64,000 bases of DNA from NCBI RefSeq assembly GCF_013344475.1, contig NZ_JABUOU010000004.1:147286-211285 (forward strand), written 5' to 3'. The DNA is from Martelella limonii. Lineage in GTDB: Bacteria > Pseudomonadota > Alphaproteobacteria > Rhizobiales > Rhizobiaceae. Shown one piece after another: positions 36,533 to 43,427 of this stretch. Both the position numbers and the translations under genes were made by a program. Position 1 is the first letter of the stretch; every line of letters begins with the position of its first letter. The notes under the pieces are model-generated. The model ran no database searches. It saw only the letters and a list, made by a program, of their open reading frames with translations, and was not told the origin of the DNA.

Positions 36533-36901
36533 ATGGGAAGCCTTACGCGTTCATCCCGCCTCCTGATGTTCTTCGGCGGCATTTCAGGCGCCTCTGGCAT
36601 CATGCTGGCCGCTGCCGCCTATCACGGCAGCAGCGATATCCTGCAATCGGCCGCCCTGATCTGCCTTGCAAACGGCCCGGCACTGCTGGCCCTTTCGCTG
36701 ATCGCCGTGCGCACGTCCGTCGCTGCCGTTTCCGGCGTCCTGATTGCGGCAGGCACGCTGCTGTTTGCAGGCGATATCGCGGCACTCAATTATCTCGGAT
36801 CAGGCCTGTTCCGCATGGCGGCCCCTCTTGGCGGGACCGCCATCATCGCCGGTTGGCTGATCGCAGCCCTGGCGGCACTGCTGCCAGCCGGAAAGCGCTG
36901 A
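36533..36901 (+). CDS. DUF423 small membrane protein
   Basis: A 122-residue protein with four hydrophobic segments, matching the DUF423 pattern: GGISGASGIMLAAAAYHG, ALICLANGPALLALSL, AAGTLLFAGDIAALNYLG and APLGGTAIIAGWLIAAL. It is predicted in the inner membrane with no known function. The ATG at 36533 follows GGAG by seven bases and starts two bases past the truncated haemoglobin stop, so the two are probably co-transcribed. The VOC gene converges on it with no gap. Confidence 0.82.
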   Translation: MGSLTRSSRLLMFFGGISGASGIMLAAAAYHGSSDILQSAALICLANGPALLALSLIAVRTSVAAVSGVLIAAGTLLFAGDIAALNYLGSGLFRMAAPLGGTAIIAGWLIAALAALLPAGKR

Positions 36902-37267
36902 TCATTCGGCAGTGGGGATCCGTCCGAAGCGCAGCAGGTTGCCGTGCGGATCGGAGATGTAAAACTCTTTCATGCCCCAGGGCCGTTCGGTGAAGCCTTC
37001 GGGACGCAGCACGCCGCGCTTTTCGTATTCGGCATACAAGCCATCGATGCCGCCGCCACGGATATAGACGGAGCTGCGCTCGCAGAGCGAGCGATCATCC
37101 GTCAGCCAGAAGTGGAGCTCCAGGCCCGGGCGGCGCAGGATGAGATAGTCGTCAGCCTGATGGACAATTTCGGCAAGACCCAGCTTTTCGCCATAGAACG
37201 CTTTTGTCTCGGCAAGATCGAGCGATGGCAGCACGGGAAGGACCGTGATTTCAGAGGGATCGCTCAT
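36902..37267 (-). CDS. VOC-family protein (bleomycin-resistance-like)
   Basis: A 121-residue vicinal-oxygen-chelate protein. It has VLPVLPSLDLAETKAFYGEKLGL, LELHFWLTDD, SVYIRGGGIDGLY and the C-terminal PWGMKEFYISDPHGNLLRFGR, the pattern of small dimeric bleomycin-binding proteins. The actual ligand is unknown. Its ATG overlaps the stop of the HmuQ-type gene (ATGA), so it is the last gene of an operon with haem oxygenase, the small ORF and DUF2325. A role with haem breakdown products is possible but unproven. Confidence 0.82.
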   Translation of the reverse strand: MSDPSEITVLPVLPSLDLAETKAFYGEKLGLAEIVHQADDYLILRRPGLELHFWLTDDRSLCERSSVYIRGGGIDGLYAEYEKRGVLRPEGFTERPWGMKEFYISDPHGNLLRFGRIPTAE

Positions 37268-37581
37268 CAGGCACCAGCAACCGCGTTGAAACCCTCGAAC
37301 ACGGGCGGTCCGAGATAATCCGCCTTGCGCGCGCCGGCATTGCGGTGCGCATCGCGAAACTGCTCCGACTTCGTCCAGGCCAGAAACGCCTCCTCGCTCG
37401 CCCACATCGTGTGCGATGCATAAAGCGTGTAGCCTTCATCCGGGAATGTCTTGCCCCTGAGCAGATGGAAGGAGATGAAGCCTTCGAGCTCGGCGAGCCT
37501 GGAATCTCTGCCCTTCCAGATATCCTCGAAAATCTCTTCCGAGCCGATGGCAACCTTGAAGCGGTTCATTGCGATATACAC
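37267..37581 (-). CDS. hmuQ: HmuQ-type haem-degrading monooxygenase
   Basis: A 104-residue ABM/IsdG-fold protein that closely resembles bradyrhizobial HmuQ as recalled: IAMNRFKVAIGSEEIFEDIW, GFISFHLLRGK, YTLYASHTMWASEEAFLAWTKSEQF and LGPPVFEGF. HmuQ cleaves haem to release iron. The start is GTG at 37579-37581 with GGGAGG seven bases upstream; this gives the family N-terminus VYIAMNRF. An ATG seven codons earlier lies before the site. The gene overlaps both neighbours and sits in an operon led by DUF2325 with a RirA-type box. Confidence 0.82.
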   Translation of the reverse strand: MYIAMNRFKVAIGSEEIFEDIWKGRDSRLAELEGFISFHLLRGKTFPDEGYTLYASHTMWASEEAFLAWTKSEQFRDAHRNAGARKADYLGPPVFEGFNAVAGA

Positions 37582-37805
37582 TGGGGTACCTCCCTTTTGC
37601 ATTCTCCGACATGGCGATGCCGGCTCTGAAGGTCAATGACGTCGGCGCTCCTGGCGTTCTTCTGCGGGCGTTGCAGCCGCTTTCGCGCCGGAAAGACCAG
37701 AACCGTCGCCTGCGCGTGCATCGGCGCGTAGCGGGTGATGAGACGGCCGAAGCTGTCCGTCCGATGCAGGCCGATGAGACCGGCGTCACCAAGATCGCTC
37801 TTCAT
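37566..37805 (-). CDS. Possible 79-residue protein coupled to DUF2325 and hmuQ
   Basis: An open frame whose ATG (37803-37805) overlaps the DUF2325 stop codon as TGATG and whose end overlaps the hmuQ start by 16 bases. It would give a basic 79-residue protein starting MKSDLGDAGLIGLHRTDSFG with ATVLVFPARKR in the middle. No family is recognised. The exact fit between two genes argues for translational coupling. An untranslated spacer is also possible, since the frame has no hallmark of its own. Confidence 0.45.
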   Translation of the reverse strand: MKSDLGDAGLIGLHRTDSFGRLITRYAPMHAQATVLVFPARKRLQRPQKNARSADVIDLQSRHRHVGECKREVPQCISQ

Positions 37806-38200
37806 CAGTTGTTGCGCTCGTTCATGCTCTGGAGCGCGCGCTCGAGCGACGACTTCGAGCCGTTCCTGAGCGGAATGAACGCCTTGTTGAACTTCTTGCA
37901 GCCGGATTTGACGCGCACGCAGGCGTCGTGGCTGATGCAGTCGATCGGGCAGAACACGCAATCCACCGAAGGCAGAACCCGGTCGATCCGCGATACCGCC
38001 TCGCGCAGGCCGCCATCGTGGTGGATCAACTCCGCGCCATAGACATCGGCAACCGCACGCAGGTGCGCCACCTGACAGTCCCGACCACCGACATAGAGAA
38101 AGCTGCGGCCGGAAAGACTGTCGGGCGCCTGCGCCACCCGCGTGACGTCCTCCGAAGCCGAGACACCCTTTTCCGCCTTGCGCCTGTTCTTCTTCGCCAT
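37805..38200 (-). CDS. DUF2325 cysteine-rich protein
   Basis: A 131-residue cytosolic protein. After a basic N-terminus (MAKKNRRKAEKG) comes the DUF2325 domain: FLYVGGRDCQVAHLRAVADVYGAELIHHDGG, then VDCVFCPIDCISHDACVRVKSGCKKF. Seven cysteines in this domain suggest metal, Fe-S or haem binding. The function is unknown. The ATG at 38198-38200 has the very strong site GGAAGGAGG. It leads an operon that runs through the 79-residue ORF, hmuQ and the VOC gene. A RirA-type box lies 82 bases upstream, so it is probably expressed under iron limitation. Confidence 0.85.
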   Translation of the reverse strand: MAKKNRRKAEKGVSASEDVTRVAQAPDSLSGRSFLYVGGRDCQVAHLRAVADVYGAELIHHDGGLREAVSRIDRVLPSVDCVFCPIDCISHDACVRVKSGCKKFNKAFIPLRNGSKSSLERALQSMNERNN

Positions 38201-38281
38201 GAAAGACCTCCTTCCAACGAGGGTTTCGTGCATCATCATGGCGACCTTATAAAACATGATAAAAAAGGTAAAGTTTAAATA

Positions 38282-38296
38282 TGAGAATTATACTCA
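38282..38296. promoter_or_regulatory. RirA-type iron-responsive box (IRO)
   Basis: TGAGAATTATACTCA fits TGA-N9-TCA and shares the TACTCA half with the other three boxes; its left half is TGAGAA instead of TGATTA. It lies between the DUF2325 operon (minus) and the SpoIIAA-like gene (plus), in an AT-rich stretch with ATAAAA-type hexamers. DUF2325/hmuQ is the likelier target because of the haem link. Confidence 0.6.
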
Positions 38297-38443
38297 TGTT
38301 TATTCGGAATGCGCCTCACCCTCCTTTTCGATGCCGAGCGCGGCACTGCGCCTGGCCCCGCCCCAACAGGGTGCAAATCACCAATGGCGGCTTTTCACGG
38401 AAGACTGAGCGCGTTAAAACGCTTGCAAACCGGAGATAATTCC

Positions 38444-38806
38444 ATGCTTGAGAAAATCGACAACCTGCCCGACACCATGATCGGCTTCACCATCCACAGC
38501 GCGCTGAGTGCCAATGATTACCAGAACGTTCTTCTGCCCGCGCTCGAAACCCAGAGCACGCATGCCGGCGGGCTGCGGCTGCTCCTCGTGACCGGACCGG
38601 ATTTTGCGGGCGCGGATGTCGGCTCGGCGATGGGTGGCCAGGCGTTCCGCCGCTCCGAACCCCTGAACTTCAAGAGCATCGCGATCGTCAGCGCCAACCG
38701 GGGTTTCGCCCAGGCGGTCCAGATGTTCGGCATGCTGTTCCATGCCGAGGTCAGGGTCTTTGCCCCCGACCGCCAGGACGAGGCCGTGGCCTGGCTTTCC
38801 GCCTGA
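38444..38806 (+). CDS. SpoIIAA-like (STAS-related) small protein
   Basis: A 120-residue protein with the SpoIIAA-like pattern (MIGFTIHSALSANDYQNVLLPALE; LRLLLVTGPDFAGADVGSA; KSIAIVSANRGFAQAVQMFGMLFHAEVRVF). Members of this family are thought to be lipid- or partner-binding and are often induced by stress; no activity is firmly assigned. The ATG at 38444 follows GGAG by eight bases. It is divergent from DUF2325 across the iron box and converges on the extensin-like gene. Confidence 0.75.
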   Translation: MLEKIDNLPDTMIGFTIHSALSANDYQNVLLPALETQSTHAGGLRLLLVTGPDFAGADVGSAMGGQAFRRSEPLNFKSIAIVSANRGFAQAVQMFGMLFHAEVRVFAPDRQDEAVAWLSA

Positions 38807-38812
38807 CGCTCT

Positions 38813-39769
38813 CTAGCGGCAGTAGCGATAGCCACCCTTGCGGTCGATCACATCGAGATGCATGTGATCCTGATGGGTGGCATCGCTGCCCGGTGCAAGG
38901 ACTGTCTTGAAATAGAGGCAGGCCGCGGCGCTGACCGTGCGCTGGAATGCCCCGGTGGCCGTGCCGTCGGTCATGCGCGGTTCCATGTCGACGACGGTGC
39001 CATCCGAGAAGGTCAGGCTGGCAATGTCGATCGCATTGCCCTTGGCATGCTCGGATACCTTCGCGCCTTCGACATTGTTGCGGCTGCGGCAGATATAGGT
39101 CGAAGCCTGATTGATCCGCTTGAGCTCCGCGTCCTTCGAAAGCGCGACCTTTGCAGTCGGGTTCACATAGTCCTTTGCCCAGTTTGCAAGCGCCAGCGCC
39201 GTCTCGCAGCGCATTGTGCCAGCCGGGGAAAGCTCAACGCCCTTTATCACCATCGTGACTTCAAGCGGCCGGTCGATGCCGCAGATGCCTGGCCCGTCGA
39301 TCGTGTCGAGAACCTTGAATGCCGTTCCGAGCTTCATCAGCTCAGCCGTGCAGCGGTTGAAGGCTTCGGCATCTTCCTTCGCCGGCTTTGGGTCGGCAGG
39401 CGGCGGAGTCGGCGGATTGTCGGCACGCTCCTCCGGAACGGGCGGATCATCGGGCAGATCCTCCTCCACCTTCTCGATCGCCTCCTCATCCGCGCTGGAC
39501 TTGTCCGCGTCTTCCCCCTCTGCAGCGGCGTCGGGCTTGGGCGCCTCTTCGGCCGGTTTGCCTGCCTCGGCACCTTCCGCCTTTGCGGCGTCTTCCGTCT
39601 CCGTTGCGGCGTCAGCCTTTTCGGGTGCGGCTGCGGAACCCGGCTGAGCGGTGGAAGCTTCGGGACGCTGTTCGGGAACGGGCGGGTTTTCCGGCAGATC
39701 GAGCGCCATCAGGAAGAGCGCCGCTGCCGGCAGGGCGGCAAGGGCGATGGGCTTGCGGAGACTGACCAC
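38813..39769 (-). CDS. Extensin-like secreted protein with acidic Pro/Ala linker
   Basis: About 318 residues. A signal-like hydrophobic stretch (KPIALAALPAAALFLMAL) comes first. Residues about 25-130 are a low-complexity linker rich in Ala, Glu, Asp and Pro, bounded by two similar boxes (LPENPPVPEQRPE and LPDDPPVPEERAD). The C-terminal 180 residues form the extensin-like domain: C-AELMKLGTAF, GPGICGIDRPLEV, YICRSRNN, SEHAKGNAIDIASLTFSDG and HQDHMHLDV. The domain is predicted periplasmic and related to peptidoglycan-processing folds. The GTG at 39767-39769 with GAGG seven bases upstream is chosen over a TTG eleven codons earlier. Confidence 0.82.
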   Translation of the reverse strand: MVSLRKPIALAALPAAALFLMALDLPENPPVPEQRPEASTAQPGSAAAPEKADAATETEDAAKAEGAEAGKPAEEAPKPDAAAEGEDADKSSADEEAIEKVEEDLPDDPPVPEERADNPPTPPPADPKPAKEDAEAFNRCTAELMKLGTAFKVLDTIDGPGICGIDRPLEVTMVIKGVELSPAGTMRCETALALANWAKDYVNPTAKVALSKDAELKRINQASTYICRSRNNVEGAKVSEHAKGNAIDIASLTFSDGTVVDMEPRMTDGTATGAFQRTVSAAACLYFKTVLAPGSDATHQDHMHLDVIDRKGGYRYCR

Positions 39770-39900
39770 GTGAAATCCTCGGTTGATCGTACATCGAGAC
39801 AACGTGCGGTCGTGGCGCGGGGTTCCCGCAACACCAAATCACAAAAGATGAACCCGGCGAGACAGGCCGCCGGGTTCTCAATAAAATCAGAGAGATGAGA

Positions 39901-41301
39901 CTATTCGATCGCCTTGACGATATCTTCGGTCATCTTCTTGGCGTCGCCAAGCAGCATCATCGTGCCGTCCTTGTAGAACAGCTCATTGTCGATACCGGCA
40001 TAGCCGGAGCCGAGCGAGCGCTTTACGAACAGGCAGGTTTTGGCCTTGTCGACGTCGAGGATCGGCATGCCGTAAATCGGCGAGGCCTTGTCATCGCGCG
40101 CCGCCGGATTGGTGACGTCATTGGCCCCGATCACGTAAGCCACATCGGCCTGGGCGAATTCCGAGTTGATATCCTCGAGTTCGAAGACTTCATCGTAAGG
40201 CACATTGGCCTCGGCGAGCAGCACATTCATATGCCCCGGCATGCGGCCGGCGACCGGATGAATGGCGTATTTCACCTCGACGCCCTTTTCCTTCAGCTTG
40301 TCGGCAAGCTCGCGCAGGGCATGCTGTGCCTGAGCAACCGCCATGCCGTAACCCGGCACGATGATCACCTTGGAGGCATTCTCCATCAGGAAGGCCGCAT
40401 CATCGGCCGAGCCGGTCTTGACGTTGCGATCGACCGCGCCGCCAGCGGCTGCGGCAGATCCGCTGTCACCGCCGAAGCCGCCAAGGATGACCGAGATGAA
40501 CGAGCGGTTCATGCCCTTGCACATGATGTAGGAGAGGATCGCACCCGAAGAGCCGACCAGCGCGCCGGTAACGATCAGCGCCATGTTGCCGAGCGTGAAG
40601 CCGATGCCGGCTGCCGCCCAGCCCGAATAGGAGTTCAGCATCGAGACCACGACCGGCATGTCGGCGCCGCCGATCGGCACGATCAGCAGCACGCCGAGCA
40701 CCAGCGCCAGAATGACGATCAGCCAGAAATGGACCGGATTAGCCGTTGCCGACAGCGACACGATGAACAGAACCAGGCCGGCAAGAAGCGCCAGATTGAT
40801 CACATGACGGCCCGGCAGCATGATCGGCTTGCCGGACATGCGCCCGTCGAGCTTCAGGAAAGCAATGATCGAGCCGGTGAAGGTGATCGCACCGATCGCC
40901 GCACCGATCGAAAGCTCGATCAGGGCTCTGAGATGGATGTCATCCGGCGTGCCGATTCCGAAGCTTTCCGGCGAGTAGAGCGCCGCGCCCGCCACCAGCA
41001 CGGCGGCAAGGCCGACCAGCGAGTGGAAGCCCGCCACAAGCTGCGGCATGGCGGTCATCGGGATGGTGCGGGCGATGTAAGCGCCGATACCGCCGCCGAT
41101 GGCAAGCGCCAGGATGATCAGGATCAGCGCCGGAAAATCCGGCTTGGCAAGCATCAGCGTGGTGAGGATTGCAATCCCCATGCCGATCATGCCGTAAAGA
41201 TTGCCCTTGCGACTGGTGGACGGGTGCGAAAGCCCCCTCAGCGCCAGAATGAACAGGACGGCGGAAACAAGAAACAGCAAGGCTGCAAAATTGACAGACA
41301 T
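39901..41301 (-). CDS. pntB: Proton-translocating NAD(P) transhydrogenase, beta subunit
   Basis: A 466-residue subunit. The first 280 residues hold about eight to nine membrane helices (domain II). The last 180 form the NADP(H)-binding domain III with VPGYGMAVAQAQHALREL and YVIGANDVTNPAARDD. The enzyme uses proton inflow to reduce NADP+ with NADH. It is last in the operon pntAA-pntAB-pntB, with a gap of 11 bases from pntAB. The Gly/Ala-rich insert DSGSAAAAGGAVDR is seen in many alphaproteobacterial versions. Confidence 0.96.
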   Translation of the reverse strand: MSVNFAALLFLVSAVLFILALRGLSHPSTSRKGNLYGMIGMGIAILTTLMLAKPDFPALILIILALAIGGGIGAYIARTIPMTAMPQLVAGFHSLVGLAAVLVAGAALYSPESFGIGTPDDIHLRALIELSIGAAIGAITFTGSIIAFLKLDGRMSGKPIMLPGRHVINLALLAGLVLFIVSLSATANPVHFWLIVILALVLGVLLIVPIGGADMPVVVSMLNSYSGWAAAGIGFTLGNMALIVTGALVGSSGAILSYIMCKGMNRSFISVILGGFGGDSGSAAAAGGAVDRNVKTGSADDAAFLMENASKVIIVPGYGMAVAQAQHALRELADKLKEKGVEVKYAIHPVAGRMPGHMNVLLAEANVPYDEVFELEDINSEFAQADVAYVIGANDVTNPAARDDKASPIYGMPILDVDKAKTCLFVKRSLGSGYAGIDNELFYKDGTMMLLGDAKKMTEDIVKAIE

Positions 41302-41312
41302 CGTCTACGGCC

Positions 41313-41726
41313 TCACTTCTCTTTTTTCTTGTACATGGCCAGCATCCGCTGGGTCACCAGAAAGCCGCCGAAAATATTGATCGCGACCAGAATCAGGGCA
41401 ACGAAGCCCATGCCGGTGGCGATGCCGCTTGCGGAGAGCGCGACCGCCAGAAGCGCACCGACCACGATCACCGAGGAGATCGCGTTGGTGACGGCCATCA
41501 GCGGCGTATGCAGCGCGGGCGTCACCGACCAGACGACGTAATAGCCGACGAACACGGCGAGCACGAAGATCGCCAGCTGAAACACGAAGGGATCGATCAC
41601 GCCGCCGGTCGCCGCATGGGCCAGCGAGGCAAGCGAACCGTCTTCCAGGTTGCCGATCGAGGTCTTGGCATGCTCAAGCGACAGCATCGCCTGATCGATC
41701 GAGGTTTTGACATCATCTAACGGCAT
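41313..41726 (-). CDS. pntAB: NAD(P) transhydrogenase alpha subunit, part 2
   Basis: A 137-residue membrane part of the alpha subunit, with helices FVFQLAIFVLAVFVGYYVVW, MAVTNAISSVIVVGALL and FVALILVAINIFGGFLVTQRMLAMYKKKE. In E. coli this is fused to part 1; here it is separate, as in Rhodospirillum rubrum. The N-terminal 45 residues form a soluble, helical extension. Its ATG overlaps the pntAA stop as TGATG, indicating coupled translation. Confidence 0.95.
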   Translation of the reverse strand: MPLDDVKTSIDQAMLSLEHAKTSIGNLEDGSLASLAHAATGGVIDPFVFQLAIFVLAVFVGYYVVWSVTPALHTPLMAVTNAISSVIVVGALLAVALSASGIATGMGFVALILVAINIFGGFLVTQRMLAMYKKKEK

Positions 41727-42880
41727 CAGGCCTCTCCTTGCGCGGTCTGGCCGCCGAATTTCGGATGAACCAGCGCGCCGCCATGGGTGAGAAGCGTGGC
41801 GGCGACGAGTTCGTCATCCCGGTTGATTTTCAGCTCGCCGCTTTCCTTGTCGACCAGCGTCTCGAAGAAGGTCAGGAGGTTCTTGGCGTAAAGCGCGGAG
41901 GCACTGGCCGCGATCCGGCCGGCCATGTTTTCGTGGCCGATGACGTTCACGCCCTCGACCTCGGCAACTTCGCCAGCAACCACGCCCTCGATATTGCCGC
42001 CTCGCTCGACCGCGAGGTCGACGGCGACGGAACCGAACTTCATCGCCGAAAGCATGGCGCGGCTCACAAGCCTTGGCGCGGGGCGGCCGGGGATCAGCGC
42101 GGTGGTGATCACGATATCCTGCTTGGCGATGTGGGCAGCGACCAGTTCGGCCTGCTTCGCCTGATATTCGGCCGACATTTCCTTGGCATAACCGCCGGCG
42201 GTTTCAGCCGCCTTGAACTCGTCATCCTCGACCGCGATGAACTTGGCGCCGAGCGAGGCGACCTGTTCCTTGGCGGCGGGACGCACATCGGTTGCCGAAA
42301 CCACGGCGCCGAGACGGCGTGCGGTCGCGATTGCCTGCAGCCCGGCAACGCCTGCGCCCATGACGAAGACGCGCGCTGCCGGCACGGTGCCTGCGGCCGT
42401 CATCATCATCGGCATGGCGCGGTCGAACACGGCTGCCGCCTCGATCACGGCCTGGTAGCCGGCAAGGTTTGCCTGCGAGGACAGGACATCCATCGACTGC
42501 GCGCGGGTGATGCGCGGCATCAATTCCATGGCGAAGGTCGAAATCCCCTTGCCGGCCATCGCCGACAGCACGTCCTCATGGCCGTATGGATCCATGATGG
42601 CGATGACCACCGCGCCGTTCTTGTAGCCGGAATAGGCGTCCTCGCCGGGCCTGCGCACGCAAAAGAGCACGTCTGCATTGGCAGCGGCCTCTGTTCCGGC
42701 GATCTCGGCGCCAGCGGCGCGATAGGCTTCGTCATCGATCCTTGAGGCAAGGCCCGCGCCGCTTTCCACCACGACATCGAAGCCCAGGGCTTTTAGTTTC
42801 TTGACCGTATCGGGCGAAGCGGCAACGCGGGTTTCCGCTTCCGCCGTCTCCTTCGGTACAAAGAGTGTCTTGCTCAACAC
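41726..42880 (-). CDS. pntAA: NAD(P) transhydrogenase alpha subunit, part 1
   Basis: A 384-residue soluble NAD(H)-binding domain I, related to alanine dehydrogenase. It begins FVPKETAEAETRVAASPDTVKKL. The dinucleotide loop is VFVMGAGVAGLQAIATARRLGAVVSATDVRP, and PGRPAPRLVSRAMLSAMKFGSVAVDLAVERGGNIEG follows. The start codon is non-ATG: GTG at 42880 or TTG at 42877, both just behind GGGAG. It is first in the three-gene transhydrogenase operon. A small cytochrome oxidase subunit gene precedes it by about 100 bases on the same strand. Confidence 0.95.
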   Translation of the reverse strand: MLSKTLFVPKETAEAETRVAASPDTVKKLKALGFDVVVESGAGLASRIDDEAYRAAGAEIAGTEAAANADVLFCVRRPGEDAYSGYKNGAVVIAIMDPYGHEDVLSAMAGKGISTFAMELMPRITRAQSMDVLSSQANLAGYQAVIEAAAVFDRAMPMMMTAAGTVPAARVFVMGAGVAGLQAIATARRLGAVVSATDVRPAAKEQVASLGAKFIAVEDDEFKAAETAGGYAKEMSAEYQAKQAELVAAHIAKQDIVITTALIPGRPAPRLVSRAMLSAMKFGSVAVDLAVERGGNIEGVVAGEVAEVEGVNVIGHENMAGRIAASASALYAKNLLTFFETLVDKESGELKINRDDELVAATLLTHGGALVHPKFGGQTAQGEA

Positions 42881-42978
42881 ATGCTCCCAGATTGAACGCG
42901 GAATCGACGACAGCCGTCAACGGCGCACCGGATCACCGGCACGCGCGATTCCGCAAGACTGCAAAAGTTCAAAAGCGT

Positions 42979-43197
42979 TCAGCGCAGGGCCAGATAGCCG
43001 ATGGCGCTGATAACGACGAAGATGATCAGACTGCCGAAAAATCCGAACGGACCAAGCAGACCGGCGGCCATGGCCACCATCAGGGCGATCAGATGCACAG
43101 TGCCGTATTTCGTGCCGTTGACGAACAGTTTGTATGTGTGGGCGTGTTCCGAAAAATCCGCCTCGTCGGCCGGCTGAGATACTTCGACATTCTGCAT
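42979..43197 (-). CDS. aa3-type cytochrome c oxidase subunit IV
   Basis: A 72-residue protein with a polar N-terminus (HAHTYKLFVNGTKYGTVHL) and one or two membrane helices at the C-terminus. It matches the short bacterial subunit IV (COX4_pro_2) that caps aa3-type oxidases in Paracoccus and Rhodobacter. Its role is structural and not essential. The ATG has GGAGGG six bases upstream. It lies just upstream of the transhydrogenase operon in the same direction, so both may share a transcript related to respiration and redox balance. Confidence 0.85.
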   Translation of the reverse strand: MQNVEVSQPADEADFSEHAHTYKLFVNGTKYGTVHLIALMVAMAAGLLGPFGFFGSLIIFVVISAIGYLALR

Positions 43198-43346
43198 AGA
43201 CTTCCCTCCTTTGCGGCCCCCGCCGCGCTCGCCGCACCTGGTGCGGCCTAAACCCCTAGGCGTTCTCGATTATCATACCTTGTTCGGCGCTTTCAACAAC
43301 GCCTGCAGGAAACCCAAGTCATTCAATCGATTATTGAAGAGCAGAA

Positions 43347-43382
43347 TTGACAGCATTTATATAGGTTGATATCAACTTATAT
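43347..43382 (+). promoter_or_regulatory. Promoter with large palindrome upstream of the MFS gene
   Basis: TTGACA at 43347-43352 and TATCAA at 43370-43375 are 17 bases apart. A 24-bp near-perfect palindrome centred on GTTGATATCAAC covers 43359-43382 (one mismatched pair), filling the spacer and -10. A second inverted repeat, TTCAAT-N5-ATTGAA, lies at 43322-43338. This layout suits a repressor that blocks RNA polymerase; no regulator gene is adjacent. Confidence 0.6.
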
Positions 43383-43427
43383 CGTTTTCAGCCCTTTGCT
43401 GGCGTCATGATTGTTGGGGGATGCATC

